Shown here: piece by piece, positions 6,843 through 12,611 of the stretch | Numbering within the stretch: the stretch's first letter is position 1 | Layout of the letters: the number at the start of each line of letters is the position of its first letter | Source: an uncultured Bacilli bacterium | GTDB taxonomy: Bacteria > Bacillota_I > Bacilli_A > RF39 > UBA660 | Assembly (NCBI GenBank): GCA_934130265.1 | Contig: CAKOYC010000017.1 | Span: 1-12,611 of the forward strand | Length of the DNA stretch: 12,611 nucleotides | Reading direction: 5' to 3' | Program-made: the position numbers and the translations under genes | The notes under the pieces: generated by a model | Told to the model about the DNA's origin: nothing | The model's database searches: none | The model's input: the letters and a program-made list of their open reading frames with translations, nothing else

Positions 6843-9233
6843 CTACATTTGCAAATGATTTTTTTCTTCTTTTATTATTTTATCTTCATCTACAATGCCT
6901 AAAAATTCTTTATCAAGTTCACTTATTTTGTAATCAATCTCTGTTATAGTATAATCGTTACTAATAAAATCATACCTTGACAAAAACTCATCACTTTTCT
7001 TAATCATTTCATCAATATCTTCTACTTTGTTACAGGAAAAATAGTAATTAACTTTACCCAAAATAGTCTTTTTTTCTGCTTTTAAATTTTGATTTTCTGT
7101 TTTAATATCTTCCATATCTTCTTCTGTTTTATCTATCTTTTCAGTAGTAACATTTATATCATTATTGATAGCTGTAATATTATCTTCCCTTTTATTTAAA
7201 AACTTCTTTTTCCTTTCTTCTTTTTGTAAAGTTAATTTTTCTATAGATTTTTTCCTTTTATTAATTTTTATGATATTTAATAGTGGATGAGAAGATAGTA
7301 AATTTACTTCTTTTAATATTTCATCTATTTTGCTAGTTGTTTCAACATCAGTAAAGTCTTTTTGTAATTCTTCTTCTTTTTTTATAGTTAAGATATTTAA
7401 TTGTTCTAATAATTGATCATACTCTTTTAAGAGATTATTAAATCTAATATCGTTCTTATCAATTTCCTCTAAGACTTTATTATATTGACACTTTAATGGT
7501 TTTTGAAAATCTTTAAACATATTAATTTTATGATATTTTGAATATTCTCTTTGACTATTTTCTCGTTCAACTTTCTCTTTATTAAGTCTTTCTCTTTCTT
7601 CTCTATTTTTTTGTAAATCAGATACATTTTTTTCTTCCTTATCATTTAAAATAATCATTTGTTTATTAGCTAAGTAATTAGATAGTTTTTCAAAATTGTC
7701 TATTTTTGTATCTTTGATTTCTAAAAGCATAGAATCAGTTACTTCTATTTTAGATAGTAAGAAAACAGTTTTTCCTAAACCATTATAATATTCATCTAGT
7801 TTTTCTTTATAAGGCAATAATTTAGCTAACTCATTTATAACAAACGGTTTTACACCTTCTTTAAAAATAGAATTTATATTATATTTATAACTATTTCCAA
7901 GAATATATTTTATCTCATCAGAAGAATACTCTAAAGAAAACAAATGAGAATTACTATCAAGATATGATATCATATCTTGATTCTTTCTAAATATAAGTTC
8001 TATATCAGCTTCAGTATAACTTTCTTTTTGTTTTAATTTATCAAACTCAGTAAAAAAATAATCATATCTAAACAATTCTTCTGAACTACAACCTCCACTT
8101 AAACTAGTAAGTTTTTCTAATAAAGTATCAACTAATTCTAATTTGAAACTCTCAAGCTCTTTACCAGCCTTACGTTTCATTACATCAAAATCATATACTT
8201 TTAAACTTGGAAAACTTTTTTGTAGCTTATAAGCTCTTTCATAATTATAATCATAATTTTTAGCTCCATTAGTAAAACAAAAAATAGCAGTTGGATGAAA
8301 ACCAAGAGTTACTACTTCACTATAAACAGGAATTATATTATTACTTTCTTGATTTTCTTGTTTATATTTTAAACACTCATCTATTAATCTTTGTGGATGA
8401 TGAATTTTTTTAATAGAACTATATTCCATTAATGTATCTTCATCTAATGCTTCATTATCAACGTACATATCACAACTATTAGCACCAACTATATTAACTG
8501 GCTCTATAATAAATCCAAAATCATTATTGAAAGCATCATTTATATCTTGATTAAATAAAGAACAAGAAACATACTTAGTTTTAAATTCTCCTTTATATTC
8601 TGTTGTTTTGCTGCTATGACCAAGAAAGCAAAAATTATCATCATTCATAGTATCCAAATTTCCAAAATAATTAGCCCATTCATTCAAAATTTTTCCTTGA
8701 ACATCTTCTAATAATTTTTTCATGGTAACAGTATCGTTATTTAATATTGCATTAGTATACTCTTTATCAAAGGAAGAAATATCTTCTTCACTCATAAAGT
8801 ATTTCATATTAATTATAGTATCATCTTTAGCCTTTATTAAGTCTCTAGTTAAGTAGTATTCTTCAATTTTCTTATTGATTTGATAAACACTATCTATAGT
8901 TTTTACTAAATCAGCTTTTTTTTCATTTATTAAATAATAAGATGTAATGTTATGATATTTTTTATCAATAGTCTTCTTAGGTAATAATTCATTATATTCT
9001 TCAATCATATTCTTATCAAATTCAATATCATTATGTAAATTAAACCTGGTATTACATTCATTAATAAAATCTGTTACTATTTCATCAAAAATGCGATAAG
9101 ACATATCAGTAGTAATATCATCATAGTGCATTCGCAAAAGAGAATCTTCCTTTACTATATATTTAATCTTCTTTACTAATTCATCACTAATACTAGCATT
9201 TTTATAATCACTTGATACTTTTATTTCATCCAT
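6843..9233 (-). CDS. Large hypothetical coiled-coil protein with a central alpha/beta domain
   Basis: I do not recognise this 796-aa protein. There is no signal peptide or membrane helix, so it is probably cytoplasmic. Three regions can be seen. Residues 1-195 are helical and charged. Residues about 200-355 have alternating short strands: FCFLGH, KYVSCSLF, FGFIIEPVNIVG, YSEVVTLGFHPTAIFCF and LKVYDFDV. Residues about 535-735 are a long Lys/Glu-rich coiled coil with a basic KINKRKKSIEK stretch near 656-666, followed by a helical tail. The strand order of the middle region (a His after a strand, a Y-V-S-C-S strand, then S-E-V-V...P-T-x-F) loosely recalls ADP-ribosyltransferase folds, but the ExE pair is not intact. 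The ATG at 9233 has GTAGGA upstream. Own promoter (9257-9284) and terminator mark it as a single-gene unit. The gene is complete and of normal composition for the window. Confidence 0.7.
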   Translation of the reverse strand: MDEIKVSSDYKNASISDELVKKIKYIVKEDSLLRMHYDDITTDMSYRIFDEIVTDFINECNTRFNLHNDIEFDKNMIEEYNELLPKKTIDKKYHNITSYYLINEKKADLVKTIDSVYQINKKIEEYYLTRDLIKAKDDTIINMKYFMSEEDISSFDKEYTNAILNNDTVTMKKLLEDVQGKILNEWANYFGNLDTMNDDNFCFLGHSSKTTEYKGEFKTKYVSCSLFNQDINDAFNNDFGFIIEPVNIVGANSCDMYVDNEALDEDTLMEYSSIKKIHHPQRLIDECLKYKQENQESNNIIPVYSEVVTLGFHPTAIFCFTNGAKNYDYNYERAYKLQKSFPSLKVYDFDVMKRKAGKELESFKLELVDTLLEKLTSLSGGCSSEELFRYDYFFTEFDKLKQKESYTEADIELIFRKNQDMISYLDSNSHLFSLEYSSDEIKYILGNSYKYNINSIFKEGVKPFVINELAKLLPYKEKLDEYYNGLGKTVFLLSKIEVTDSMLLEIKDTKIDNFEKLSNYLANKQMIILNDKEEKNVSDLQKNREERERLNKEKVERENSQREYSKYHKINMFKDFQKPLKCQYNKVLEEIDKNDIRFNNLLKEYDQLLEQLNILTIKKEEELQKDFTDVETTSKIDEILKEVNLLSSHPLLNIIKINKRKKSIEKLTLQKEERKKKFLNKREDNITAINNDINVTTEKIDKTEEDMEDIKTENQNLKAEKKTILGKVNYYFSCNKVEDIDEMIKKSDEFLSRYDFISNDYTITEIDYKISELDKEFLGIVDEDKIIKEEKNHLQM

Positions 9234-9256
9234 CTTATTTTCCTACTCTCATACTT

Positions 9257-9284
9257 ATCATAGCATAATAACTAGTTTTGTCAA
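9257..9284 (-). promoter_or_regulatory. Promoter of the 796-aa gene
   Basis: On the minus strand a perfect TTGACA (9279-9284) is followed after 16 nt by TATGAT (9257-9262). The leader is only about 17 nt and contains GTAGGA. The -35 box lies immediately beside the predicted right end of the IS200-type element, so the insertion has left this promoter intact. Confidence 0.75.
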
Positions 9285-9289
9285 CCACC

Positions 9290-9305
9290 ATACACTAAAG
9301 TACAT
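9290..9305 (-). repeat. IS right-end hairpin
   Basis: ATGTAC-TTTA-GTGTAT on the minus strand has a 6-bp stem containing two G-T pairs. On the opposite strand these become A-C mismatches, consistent with recognition on the tnpA strand. Its flank CAAGCC matches CAGGCT at the left end in the same orientation. Confidence 0.55.
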
Positions 9306-9331
9306 GGCTTGTTTAAGTGCTGAAAGTACAA

Positions 9332-9351
9332 TTAGCGAGTAAACTCGTTAA
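9332..9351. repeat. Hairpin at the tnpA stop codon
   Basis: TTAGCGAG and CTCGTTAA form an 8-bp stem (one G-T on plus) with the loop TAAA, overlapping the tnpA stop. No T-run follows on either strand, so it is a subterminal IS structure or a weak terminator. Confidence 0.45.
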
Positions 9352-9791
9352 TTCACAATCTTAAAATTTTCTTCACTTTCATTCTCTTGATTTTCAATAT
9401 AATCTTTAATTGTTATTTCTGTAATTGCACCTACACTCCTACAGAAATAACCAACTGACCATAAATATTGTCTCCAATATCTTGATTTTAATTCTTTGAA
9501 TTCCATTTGCAATGTTCTTGATGTTTTACCTTTTAGTTGCTGGACTAGTTTAGAAACAGAAAGGCTCGGTGGACAGCTAACTAACAAGTGTATGTGATCT
9601 TTACTGATTGAACCTTTAATAATAGCAACACTCATACTATTGCATCCTTGCCTTATGAAATATCTTGCTCTTTCTGCAATTTTACCTTTCAAAACAGGAT
9701 ATCTATATTTAGTAGTCCAAACAATATGGTATTCTATATCATATTGTACATGTGATAACTTTCTCTTATACCTTGCCTCTTTTAGCTACAT
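9348..9791 (-). pseudogene. tnpA: IS200-type transposase TnpA, TAG at codon 2
   Basis: TnpA is an HUH-type Y1 transposase that cuts and rejoins single-stranded DNA at the element's end hairpins. The catalytic parts are present: the HUH motif in KDHIHLLVS, and the nucleophile tyrosine in SVGYFCRSVG. The frame is continuous with the family N-terminus (RYKRKLSHVQYDIEYHIVW) up to 9785, but the natural start reads ATG-TAG-CTA-AAA, so codon 2 is a stop. No other ATG, GTG or TTG precedes the TTG at 9692. A start at that TTG would drop about 33 residues, including the first conserved strand. The 147-codon frame is otherwise of normal length. The start lies in a 12-bp stem-loop (9779-9810). I read it as a recently inactivated or very poorly translated transposase; initiation at a non-standard codon cannot be excluded. 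Confidence 0.75.
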
Positions 9792-9810
9792 ATTATACTG
9801 TAACTAAAAG
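9779..9810 (-). promoter_or_regulatory. Stem-loop enclosing the tnpA start codon
   Basis: On the minus strand CTTTTAGTTACA pairs with TGTAGCTAAAAG over 12 positions (one U-G) around an 8-nt loop. The ATG of tnpA straddles the loop and stem. On the plus strand the U-G pair becomes A-C, so the structure favours the tnpA transcript. IS200 elements are known to hide their start region in RNA structure, which fits. Confidence 0.6.
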
Positions 9811-9831
9811 GCATTGGCAATTAATTACCTC

Positions 9832-9849
9832 TAAATTCTTAAGAATTTA
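9832..9849. repeat. Perfect 18-bp palindrome inside the IS left end
   Basis: TAAATTCTTAAGAATTTA is fully self-complementary. It lies directly next to the left-end hairpin and upstream of tnpA, where IS200-type elements often carry a transcription-blocking structure. The role here is inferred. Confidence 0.6.
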
Positions 9850-9864
9850 TGTGCTAAAGCACAT
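9849..9864 (-). repeat. IS left-end hairpin
   Basis: ATGTGC-TTTA-GCACAT on the minus strand is a perfect 6-bp stem with a 4-nt loop. It is the counterpart of the imperfect right-end hairpin at 9290-9305 (ATGTAC-TTTA-GTGTAT). The TAG that now ends the peptidase gene lies in its stem and loop. Confidence 0.65.
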
Positions 9865-10900
9865 AGCCTGAACTACTTTTCTTAATGGTCAATTTATAGC
9901 TAATAATTGATGGCCTATAATACTCATTAGTAGCTTTAATTACTTGATCAAAATTAACCTCATCAATTCCTAACAACTCAAAACATTTAAATATAGGTAA
10001 TTCCTTATCATAGATTAAAGAATCATTTAATAATAAGACATCTCCTAAGCTATCTTCTTCTTTTAATAAATAACTACTATATGCCGTTCCAATAAAGTAT
10101 CTATATGTAAAGTCTGGTCTAAATCTTATATTTTTTCTAGGATTATTCTTATCAAAACCATTAATATCATTTACTAAAGTATGCAAAATAAATAAGTATT
10201 CATCTTTAGTCATATTAGGAAAATCAAGTTTTTCTCTATAATCAATAATAAATTGATAACTGTCTTCATCTATATAACCTATCTTATCTTTAATATTTAA
10301 TAAAATGCTATCATTATATAATTTGTTACAAGAGTAGTTATAAGAAAGATATCTAAATAATCTACTGACAGCAATATCATTTTTGGAATAACCTTTTTCA
10401 TAAATAAAATCTAAGTATTTATTTTCCATATAAATGGAAATAAGTTCAGAAAAAACAGGAGAAGCTAAATAAGCATCTAAATTCAAATAGTGAAAAAATT
10501 CATGAATAAGAGTTTTCCCATCAGTTATAGTACCATTAAAAGCAACATTATATAAATTTCTATTATTACTGATATAGGCATTATTACTAAAATCTTTAGT
10601 ATCATTAATAGAATCACAAAAGCCAAAACTTCCATCATTTAAACTCTTTTCAAAGTAATAAGTATAACGTTTATCAATACTGTTTAAAAACTCACTTACC
10701 AAATCAAGAGTTTCCATTCCATCAACAAATTGATTACATTCTAAACATAGTTTATTACTACCTATAATTTTAAAAGGATCAAGCCTCTTCTTTGCTTCTT
10801 TTAAAAATTCTATATTAGACTTTAATGTATAAAGATAAAATGAATATTTATGACTATCTAAATATTCATCTAATTCTTGATTAAATTTTAAATAATTCAT
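9854..10900 (-). CDS. Short M3/oligoendopeptidase F-like zinc metallopeptidase
   Basis: This is a likely zinc-dependent peptidase, cytoplasmic since there is no signal or membrane segment. The HExxH site is HEFFH (133-137), with His133 and His137 as zinc ligands and Glu134 as catalytic base. F-S-E-L-I-S-I-Y-M-E (150-159) lines up with the F-A-E-V-A-S-T-F-N-E block of PepF-type M3 peptidases, making Glu152 the third ligand. Further on, F-T-Y-R-Y-F-I-G (264-271) matches the Y-x-Y-x-x-G substrate-binding block of the family. It is unusual in length (348 aa against about 600 for PepF), and only 14 residues separate His137 from Glu152, where PepF has more. The ATG at 10900 has GGGGAG upstream. The final residues (about SGYVL) and the TAG come from the IS200 left end, so the native tail was altered. 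The substrate is unknown. Confidence 0.65.
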   Translation of the reverse strand: MNYLKFNQELDEYLDSHKYSFYLYTLKSNIEFLKEAKKRLDPFKIIGSNKLCLECNQFVDGMETLDLVSEFLNSIDKRYTYYFEKSLNDGSFGFCDSINDTKDFSNNAYISNNRNLYNVAFNGTITDGKTLIHEFFHYLNLDAYLASPVFSELISIYMENKYLDFIYEKGYSKNDIAVSRLFRYLSYNYSCNKLYNDSILLNIKDKIGYIDEDSYQFIIDYREKLDFPNMTKDEYLFILHTLVNDINGFDKNNPRKNIRFRPDFTYRYFIGTAYSSYLLKEEDSLGDVLLLNDSLIYDKELPIFKCFELLGIDEVNFDQVIKATNEYYRPSIISYKLTIKKSSSGYVL

Positions 10901-11054
10901 CTTTTTTACTCCCCTGATATGCTTAAAATAGTTCTACAAATTTAGAATAAAAGTTACAAATAGCTATAACAAATATAGAATAAGTAAATAACTTAATAAG
11001 TAGCAAGCTATTTCCATAGAGAAATGTCTACTGAAATAATTAATTGTTTATTAT
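10901..11054 (-). promoter_or_regulatory. Leader region of the metallopeptidase gene with a direct repeat and a weak promoter
   Basis: A 15-bp direct repeat ACAAATWTAGAATAA occurs at 10936-10950 and 10969-10983 (one mismatch, 33 bp apart). On the minus strand TTGTTA (10967-10972) and TATTCT (10944-10949) are 17 nt apart, a weak promoter that would use the copy nearer the gene. No clear terminator for the upstream 104-aa gene was found, so read-through into the peptidase gene is possible. Confidence 0.35.
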
Positions 11055-11369
11055 CTATTTTTTTCTATAAATTTTTTTGATTGATTTTTCCCATCTTTCT
11101 TTATTTTCTTCCAAAGTTTCTCCTGCTATATAATAGCCATTTGTTGTTAAAATTTTCTTTCCTTTACTAGTTTTAATAAATAAAGAGTCATCTCTTCCAC
11201 CAATCATAGCAGTAGTAGTTTTACTTTTGTTTGGATGTCTCTTATGATATTCAGCCATTACTTTTTGTTGTTCATCAAAGTCGAGTTGTTCATATTCATC
11301 ATAAGACATACCAATTGTATTTAGTAAAATTTCATTAATATTATCCTTTATTGTATTTTCTGATTTCAC
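11055..11369 (-). CDS. Small hypothetical protein (104 aa)
   Basis: I do not recognise this protein. It is soluble, with no membrane or export signal. The first half is acidic and helical (IGMSYDEYEQLDFDEQQKVM), followed by a basic HKRHPNKSK linker. A short strand-rich middle (AMIGGRDDSLFIKTSKGKKI) leads to a basic helical tail (ERWEKSIKKIYRKK). I chose the GTG at 11369, with AAAAGGTG ending 6 nt upstream. A GTG three codons earlier (11378) overlaps that ribosome-binding site and is less likely. It stands alone between tRNA-Arg and the metallopeptidase gene. Its reality rests on the good ribosome-binding site and ordinary composition. Confidence 0.6.
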   Translation of the reverse strand: MKSENTIKDNINEILLNTIGMSYDEYEQLDFDEQQKVMAEYHKRHPNKSKTTTAMIGGRDDSLFIKTSKGKKILTTNGYYIAGETLEENKERWEKSIKKIYRKK

Positions 11370-11402
11370 TATTTTCACCTTTTACAATAATAATTTATCA
11401 CT

Positions 11403-11422
11403 AAACTAGAAATCTCTAGTTT
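11403..11422 (-). terminator. Hairpin downstream of tRNA-Arg
   Basis: AAACTAGA and TCTAGTTT form a perfect 8-bp stem with a 4-nt loop, 9 nt beyond the tRNA 3' end. The minus-strand tail (AGTGATAAATT) is only weakly T-rich, so it may end the tRNA transcript or act mainly as a 3' stabilising structure. Confidence 0.5.
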
Positions 11423-11431
11423 CTATTAATA

Positions 11432-11508
11432 TGGTGTCCCCGATTGGAATCGAACCAACGACCTATTGCTTAGGAGGCAATCGCTCTATCCTACTGAGCT
11501 ACGAGGAC
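11432..11508 (-). tRNA. tRNA-Arg, anticodon CCU
   Basis: The complete 77-nt cloverleaf includes an encoded CCA. Acceptor GTCCTCG pairs with CGGGGAC (one G-U). The D arm is GCTC/GAGC. The anticodon arm ATTGC/GCAAT has the loop CTCCTAA, giving CCU for AGG codons. The variable loop is 5 nt. The T arm GTTGG/CCAAT has the loop TTCGATT, and the discriminator base is A. It lies 46 nt behind the original end of the thymidine kinase frame, on the same strand, and could be co-transcribed. A TAAAAT at 11517-11522 is a possible -10 box, but no good -35 goes with it. Confidence 0.96.
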
Positions 11509-11554
11509 ATATATTCATTTTAGCATACTTTTTACTAAAACGAATCATTTACTT

Positions 11555-11614
11555 CTACTTTTTCTTCTTAGTATAAACATTTTTATAATAACAAGTTCCA
11601 CACAAAGGAACATA
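11555..11614 (-). pseudogene. Detached C-terminal tail of thymidine kinase beyond the premature stop
   Basis: Directly after the TAA at 11615-11617 the same frame continues for 19 codons to a TAG. It reads YVPLCGTCYYKN and then a Lys-rich end. This matches the family's usual last block (compare YVSVCRKHY in E. coli Tdk), which supplies the second pair of zinc ligands, here Cys-x-x-Cys. It is untranslated unless the stop is read through. Confidence 0.75.
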
Positions 11615-12157
11615 TTATATCTTTTTATTAGCCCCATCTATTTCAATTTCTTCTCCATTAAAGGTAAATTTGCCATCTACTTTTCTAGCATTAAACTTAG
11701 CTTTTTCGCCACAAAGACATAAAGAGTTAGTCTCAAGCTCTACAATATTATCAGCAAGAGCCATTAGTCTAGCACTACCTGCAAATAATTCACCCTTAAA
11801 ATTAGTTCTTAATCCATAACAAGAAACCTTAATATTTGCCTTCTTATTAATCATCCATAATTCTTCTATTTGTTTTTCAGTTAAAAACTGTACCTCATCA
11901 ACAATTATATGATTACAAAATAATATATTTTCTATATTACTAGTAGTTAATATTCCATCTTCTTTATCAAGCAAAATATCAACCTTTCTAGTTTCTCCTT
12001 TTCTATTGATAATATAATCATTACCCTTAGTATCAATCATAGGTTTAATTAGCAAAACAGTTTGACCATTTTCTTCTAAATCATGAATCTTTTGAAAAAT
12101 TCTAGTTGTTTTACCACCTTTCATCGCACTATAGTAAAATGATAAGTCTTCTTGCAT
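11615..12157 (-). CDS. tdk: Thymidine kinase (type II), C-terminus cut by an in-frame stop
   Basis: Thymidine kinase phosphorylates thymidine to dTMP in the pyrimidine salvage pathway, in the cytoplasm. The P-loop is YYSAMKGGKTT (8-18), as in the E. coli-type branch (YYSAMNAGKST). The DEVQF motif (87-91) has Glu88 as catalytic base. The lasso region CYGLRTNFKGELF (113-125) and the first zinc half-site LCLCG (146-150, the C-x-C form) are present. Translation ends at a TAA after 180 residues, but the frame beyond it reads YVPLCGTCYY, the second zinc half-site, then stops at 11555. The full frame would be 200 codons, the family's normal length. As written the enzyme lacks half its structural zinc site. 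The ATG at 12157 has GAAGG upstream and lies 15 nt behind dnaB, suggesting co-transcription. The stop may be a true nonsense mutation or a sequence error. Confidence 0.9.
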   Translation of the reverse strand: MQEDLSFYYSAMKGGKTTRIFQKIHDLEENGQTVLLIKPMIDTKGNDYIINRKGETRKVDILLDKEDGILTTSNIENILFCNHIIVDEVQFLTEKQIEELWMINKKANIKVSCYGLRTNFKGELFAGSARLMALADNIVELETNSLCLCGEKAKFNARKVDGKFTFNGEEIEIDGANKKI

Positions 12158-12172
12158 TTTTAAGCCTTCTTT

Positions 12173-12611
12173 CTAAAATGATGATAACAATGTATCCATC
12201 TCTTCTTTTTCTTTGCTATCCATTGAATTAGTTTTTAAATCTTCATTAAACCAATCAGGTAGTATTTCTTTTTGTTTACTAACTACTGCTTTATTATTTT
12301 TATTAGTATTAGTAGACATAGCTATCTTCTTCATCTTTTTATATTCTTTTTCAGTAAGACGCATCGCTTCTTCTACTGTTTCAATATTAAGTCTTTTCCA
12401 CTGGCCAGCAATAGTTTCTAAATAACTTCTATTTAATTTTTGATTATTAAGTTTTAAAGCATATGATATTAAAACATTAACTACTCCTGATGATAATTTT
12501 TGTTCTATCATCAAGTCTTCAATAAGTTTTAAATCACGTTTAGTAGGTTCTGCACCTTTTTGTTTACTCTTTAAGTAGTCATAAGGAGAGGTGTTTTCAA
12601 AAGTATAAGCC
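12173..12611 (-). CDS. dnaB: Replication initiation protein DnaB (helicase loader), 5' end outside the window
   Basis: This is the Firmicute DnaB (not the helicase), which with DnaD and DnaI loads the replicative helicase at the origin and on stalled forks. The last 145 residues are visible and the frame stays open to the right edge. The visible part starts in the linker (FENTSPYDYLKSK), then KGAEPTKRDLKLIEDL. The DnaB_2/DnaD C-terminal domain follows: LSSGVVNVLISYALK and YLETIAGQWKRLNIETVEEAM. A Lys/Asn-rich linker and the typical tail LPDWFNEDL end the protein. The TTG at 12514 is internal and not the start, because conserved sequence continues before it. The gene is followed after 15 nt by thymidine kinase. 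In many Firmicutes dnaI comes next, and it is absent here. Confidence 0.9.
   Translation of the reverse strand, partial: AYTFENTSPYDYLKSKQKGAEPTKRDLKLIEDLMIEQKLSSGVVNVLISYALKLNNQKLNRSYLETIAGQWKRLNIETVEEAMRLTEKEYKKMKKIAMSTNTNKNNKAVVSKQKEILPDWFNEDLKTNSMDSKEKEEMDTLLSSF

Larger units (their letters stand above)
9285..9870 (-). mobile_element. IS200-type insertion sequence (IS200/IS605 family), probably inactive
   Basis: This is a roughly 585-bp element carrying only a TnpA-type gene, the size of IS200 elements, which have no terminal inverted repeats and move as single strands. Both ends carry related sequence in the same orientation. On the minus strand the left end reads CAGGCTATGTGCTTTAGCAC and the right end CAAGCCATGTACTTTAGTGT, 16 of the first 22 positions agreeing. 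Each folds as a 6-bp stem with the loop TTTA; the right stem uses two G-T pairs on this strand only. This fits end hairpins recognised on the transposase-coding strand. Exact ends are uncertain by about 5 bp because the family makes no target duplication. It lies between the metallopeptidase gene and the 796-aa gene promoter, and has replaced the peptidase stop codon. Confidence 0.8.

Noticed and set aside
9348..9692. TnpA as a normal 114-aa gene starting at TTG 9692
   Set aside because: The frame upstream encodes the conserved family N-terminus, so this TTG is an internal leucine codon.
11432..11508. tRNA-Arg as an island attachment site
   Set aside because: No second copy of the tRNA 3' end was seen in the window and there is no integrase gene.
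11615..11617. Reassigned stop codon to explain the early stop in thymidine kinase
   Set aside because: TAA ends the permease, tetR and stomatin genes here, TAG ends others, and TGA ends the nfeD-like gene, so none is reassigned.
12213..12425. 70-codon open frame on plus opposite dnaB
   Set aside because: It is the antisense of the conserved DnaB C-terminal domain, with no start signal of its own.
12173..12514. DnaB-like protein as a complete 113-aa gene starting at TTG 12514
   Set aside because: Conserved DnaB sequence continues in frame to the window edge, so the gene is truncated by the window and not short.

Overview
The window is very AT-rich. It carries Shine-Dalgarno-led genes, sigma-A-type promoters and a DnaB/DnaD-type helicase-loading protein, which together point to a low-GC Firmicute. 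The gene style (many Lys/Asn/Ile-rich hypothetical proteins, tight minus-strand operons) resembles gut Bacilli/Mollicute relatives such as RF39-like lineages, but that placement is inference. TGA, TAA and TAG all act as stops and tryptophan is TGG, so this is the standard bacterial code and not the Mycoplasma code. Almost everything is on the minus strand; only the TetR regulator is on plus.

Layout. (1) 127-4007: a two-gene ABC exporter operon (ATPase then FtsX-type permease) diverges from a TetR-family repressor. The 134-bp gap between them holds two well-formed promoters and two copies of one inverted repeat (ATATGAA-N6-TTCATAT), one at each promoter, which looks like a complete repressor-operator switch. 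(2) 4006-5320: an nfeD-like/stomatin (SPFH) pair, a classic membrane-quality-control couple. (3) 5368-10900: an accessory-looking block of unrecognised genes. It holds two overlapping ORFs (160 and 302 aa) that may be one gene split by a small frameshifting repeat, a 796-aa coiled-coil protein with its own strong promoter and terminator, a decayed IS200-type element, and a 348-aa M3/PepF-like zinc peptidase whose last codons were replaced by the IS end. (4) 11055-12611: a 104-aa hypothetical protein, tRNA-Arg(CCU), a thymidine kinase with a premature in-frame stop, and the 3' part of dnaB (helicase loader), which runs off the right edge.

The most noteworthy points are these. The thymidine kinase has an ochre codon just before its second zinc-binding Cys pair, although the reading frame beyond is perfectly conserved. 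The IS200 transposase reads ATG-TAG at its natural start, inside a 12-bp stem-loop. The 160/302-aa pair shares a 10-bp repeat exactly at the frame change. The 796-aa protein is unrecognised, with a central alpha/beta segment faintly like ADP-ribosyltransferases. I found no CRISPR array, no integrase, no defence system I can name and no origin. All family assignments come from reading motifs by eye; no database search was run.
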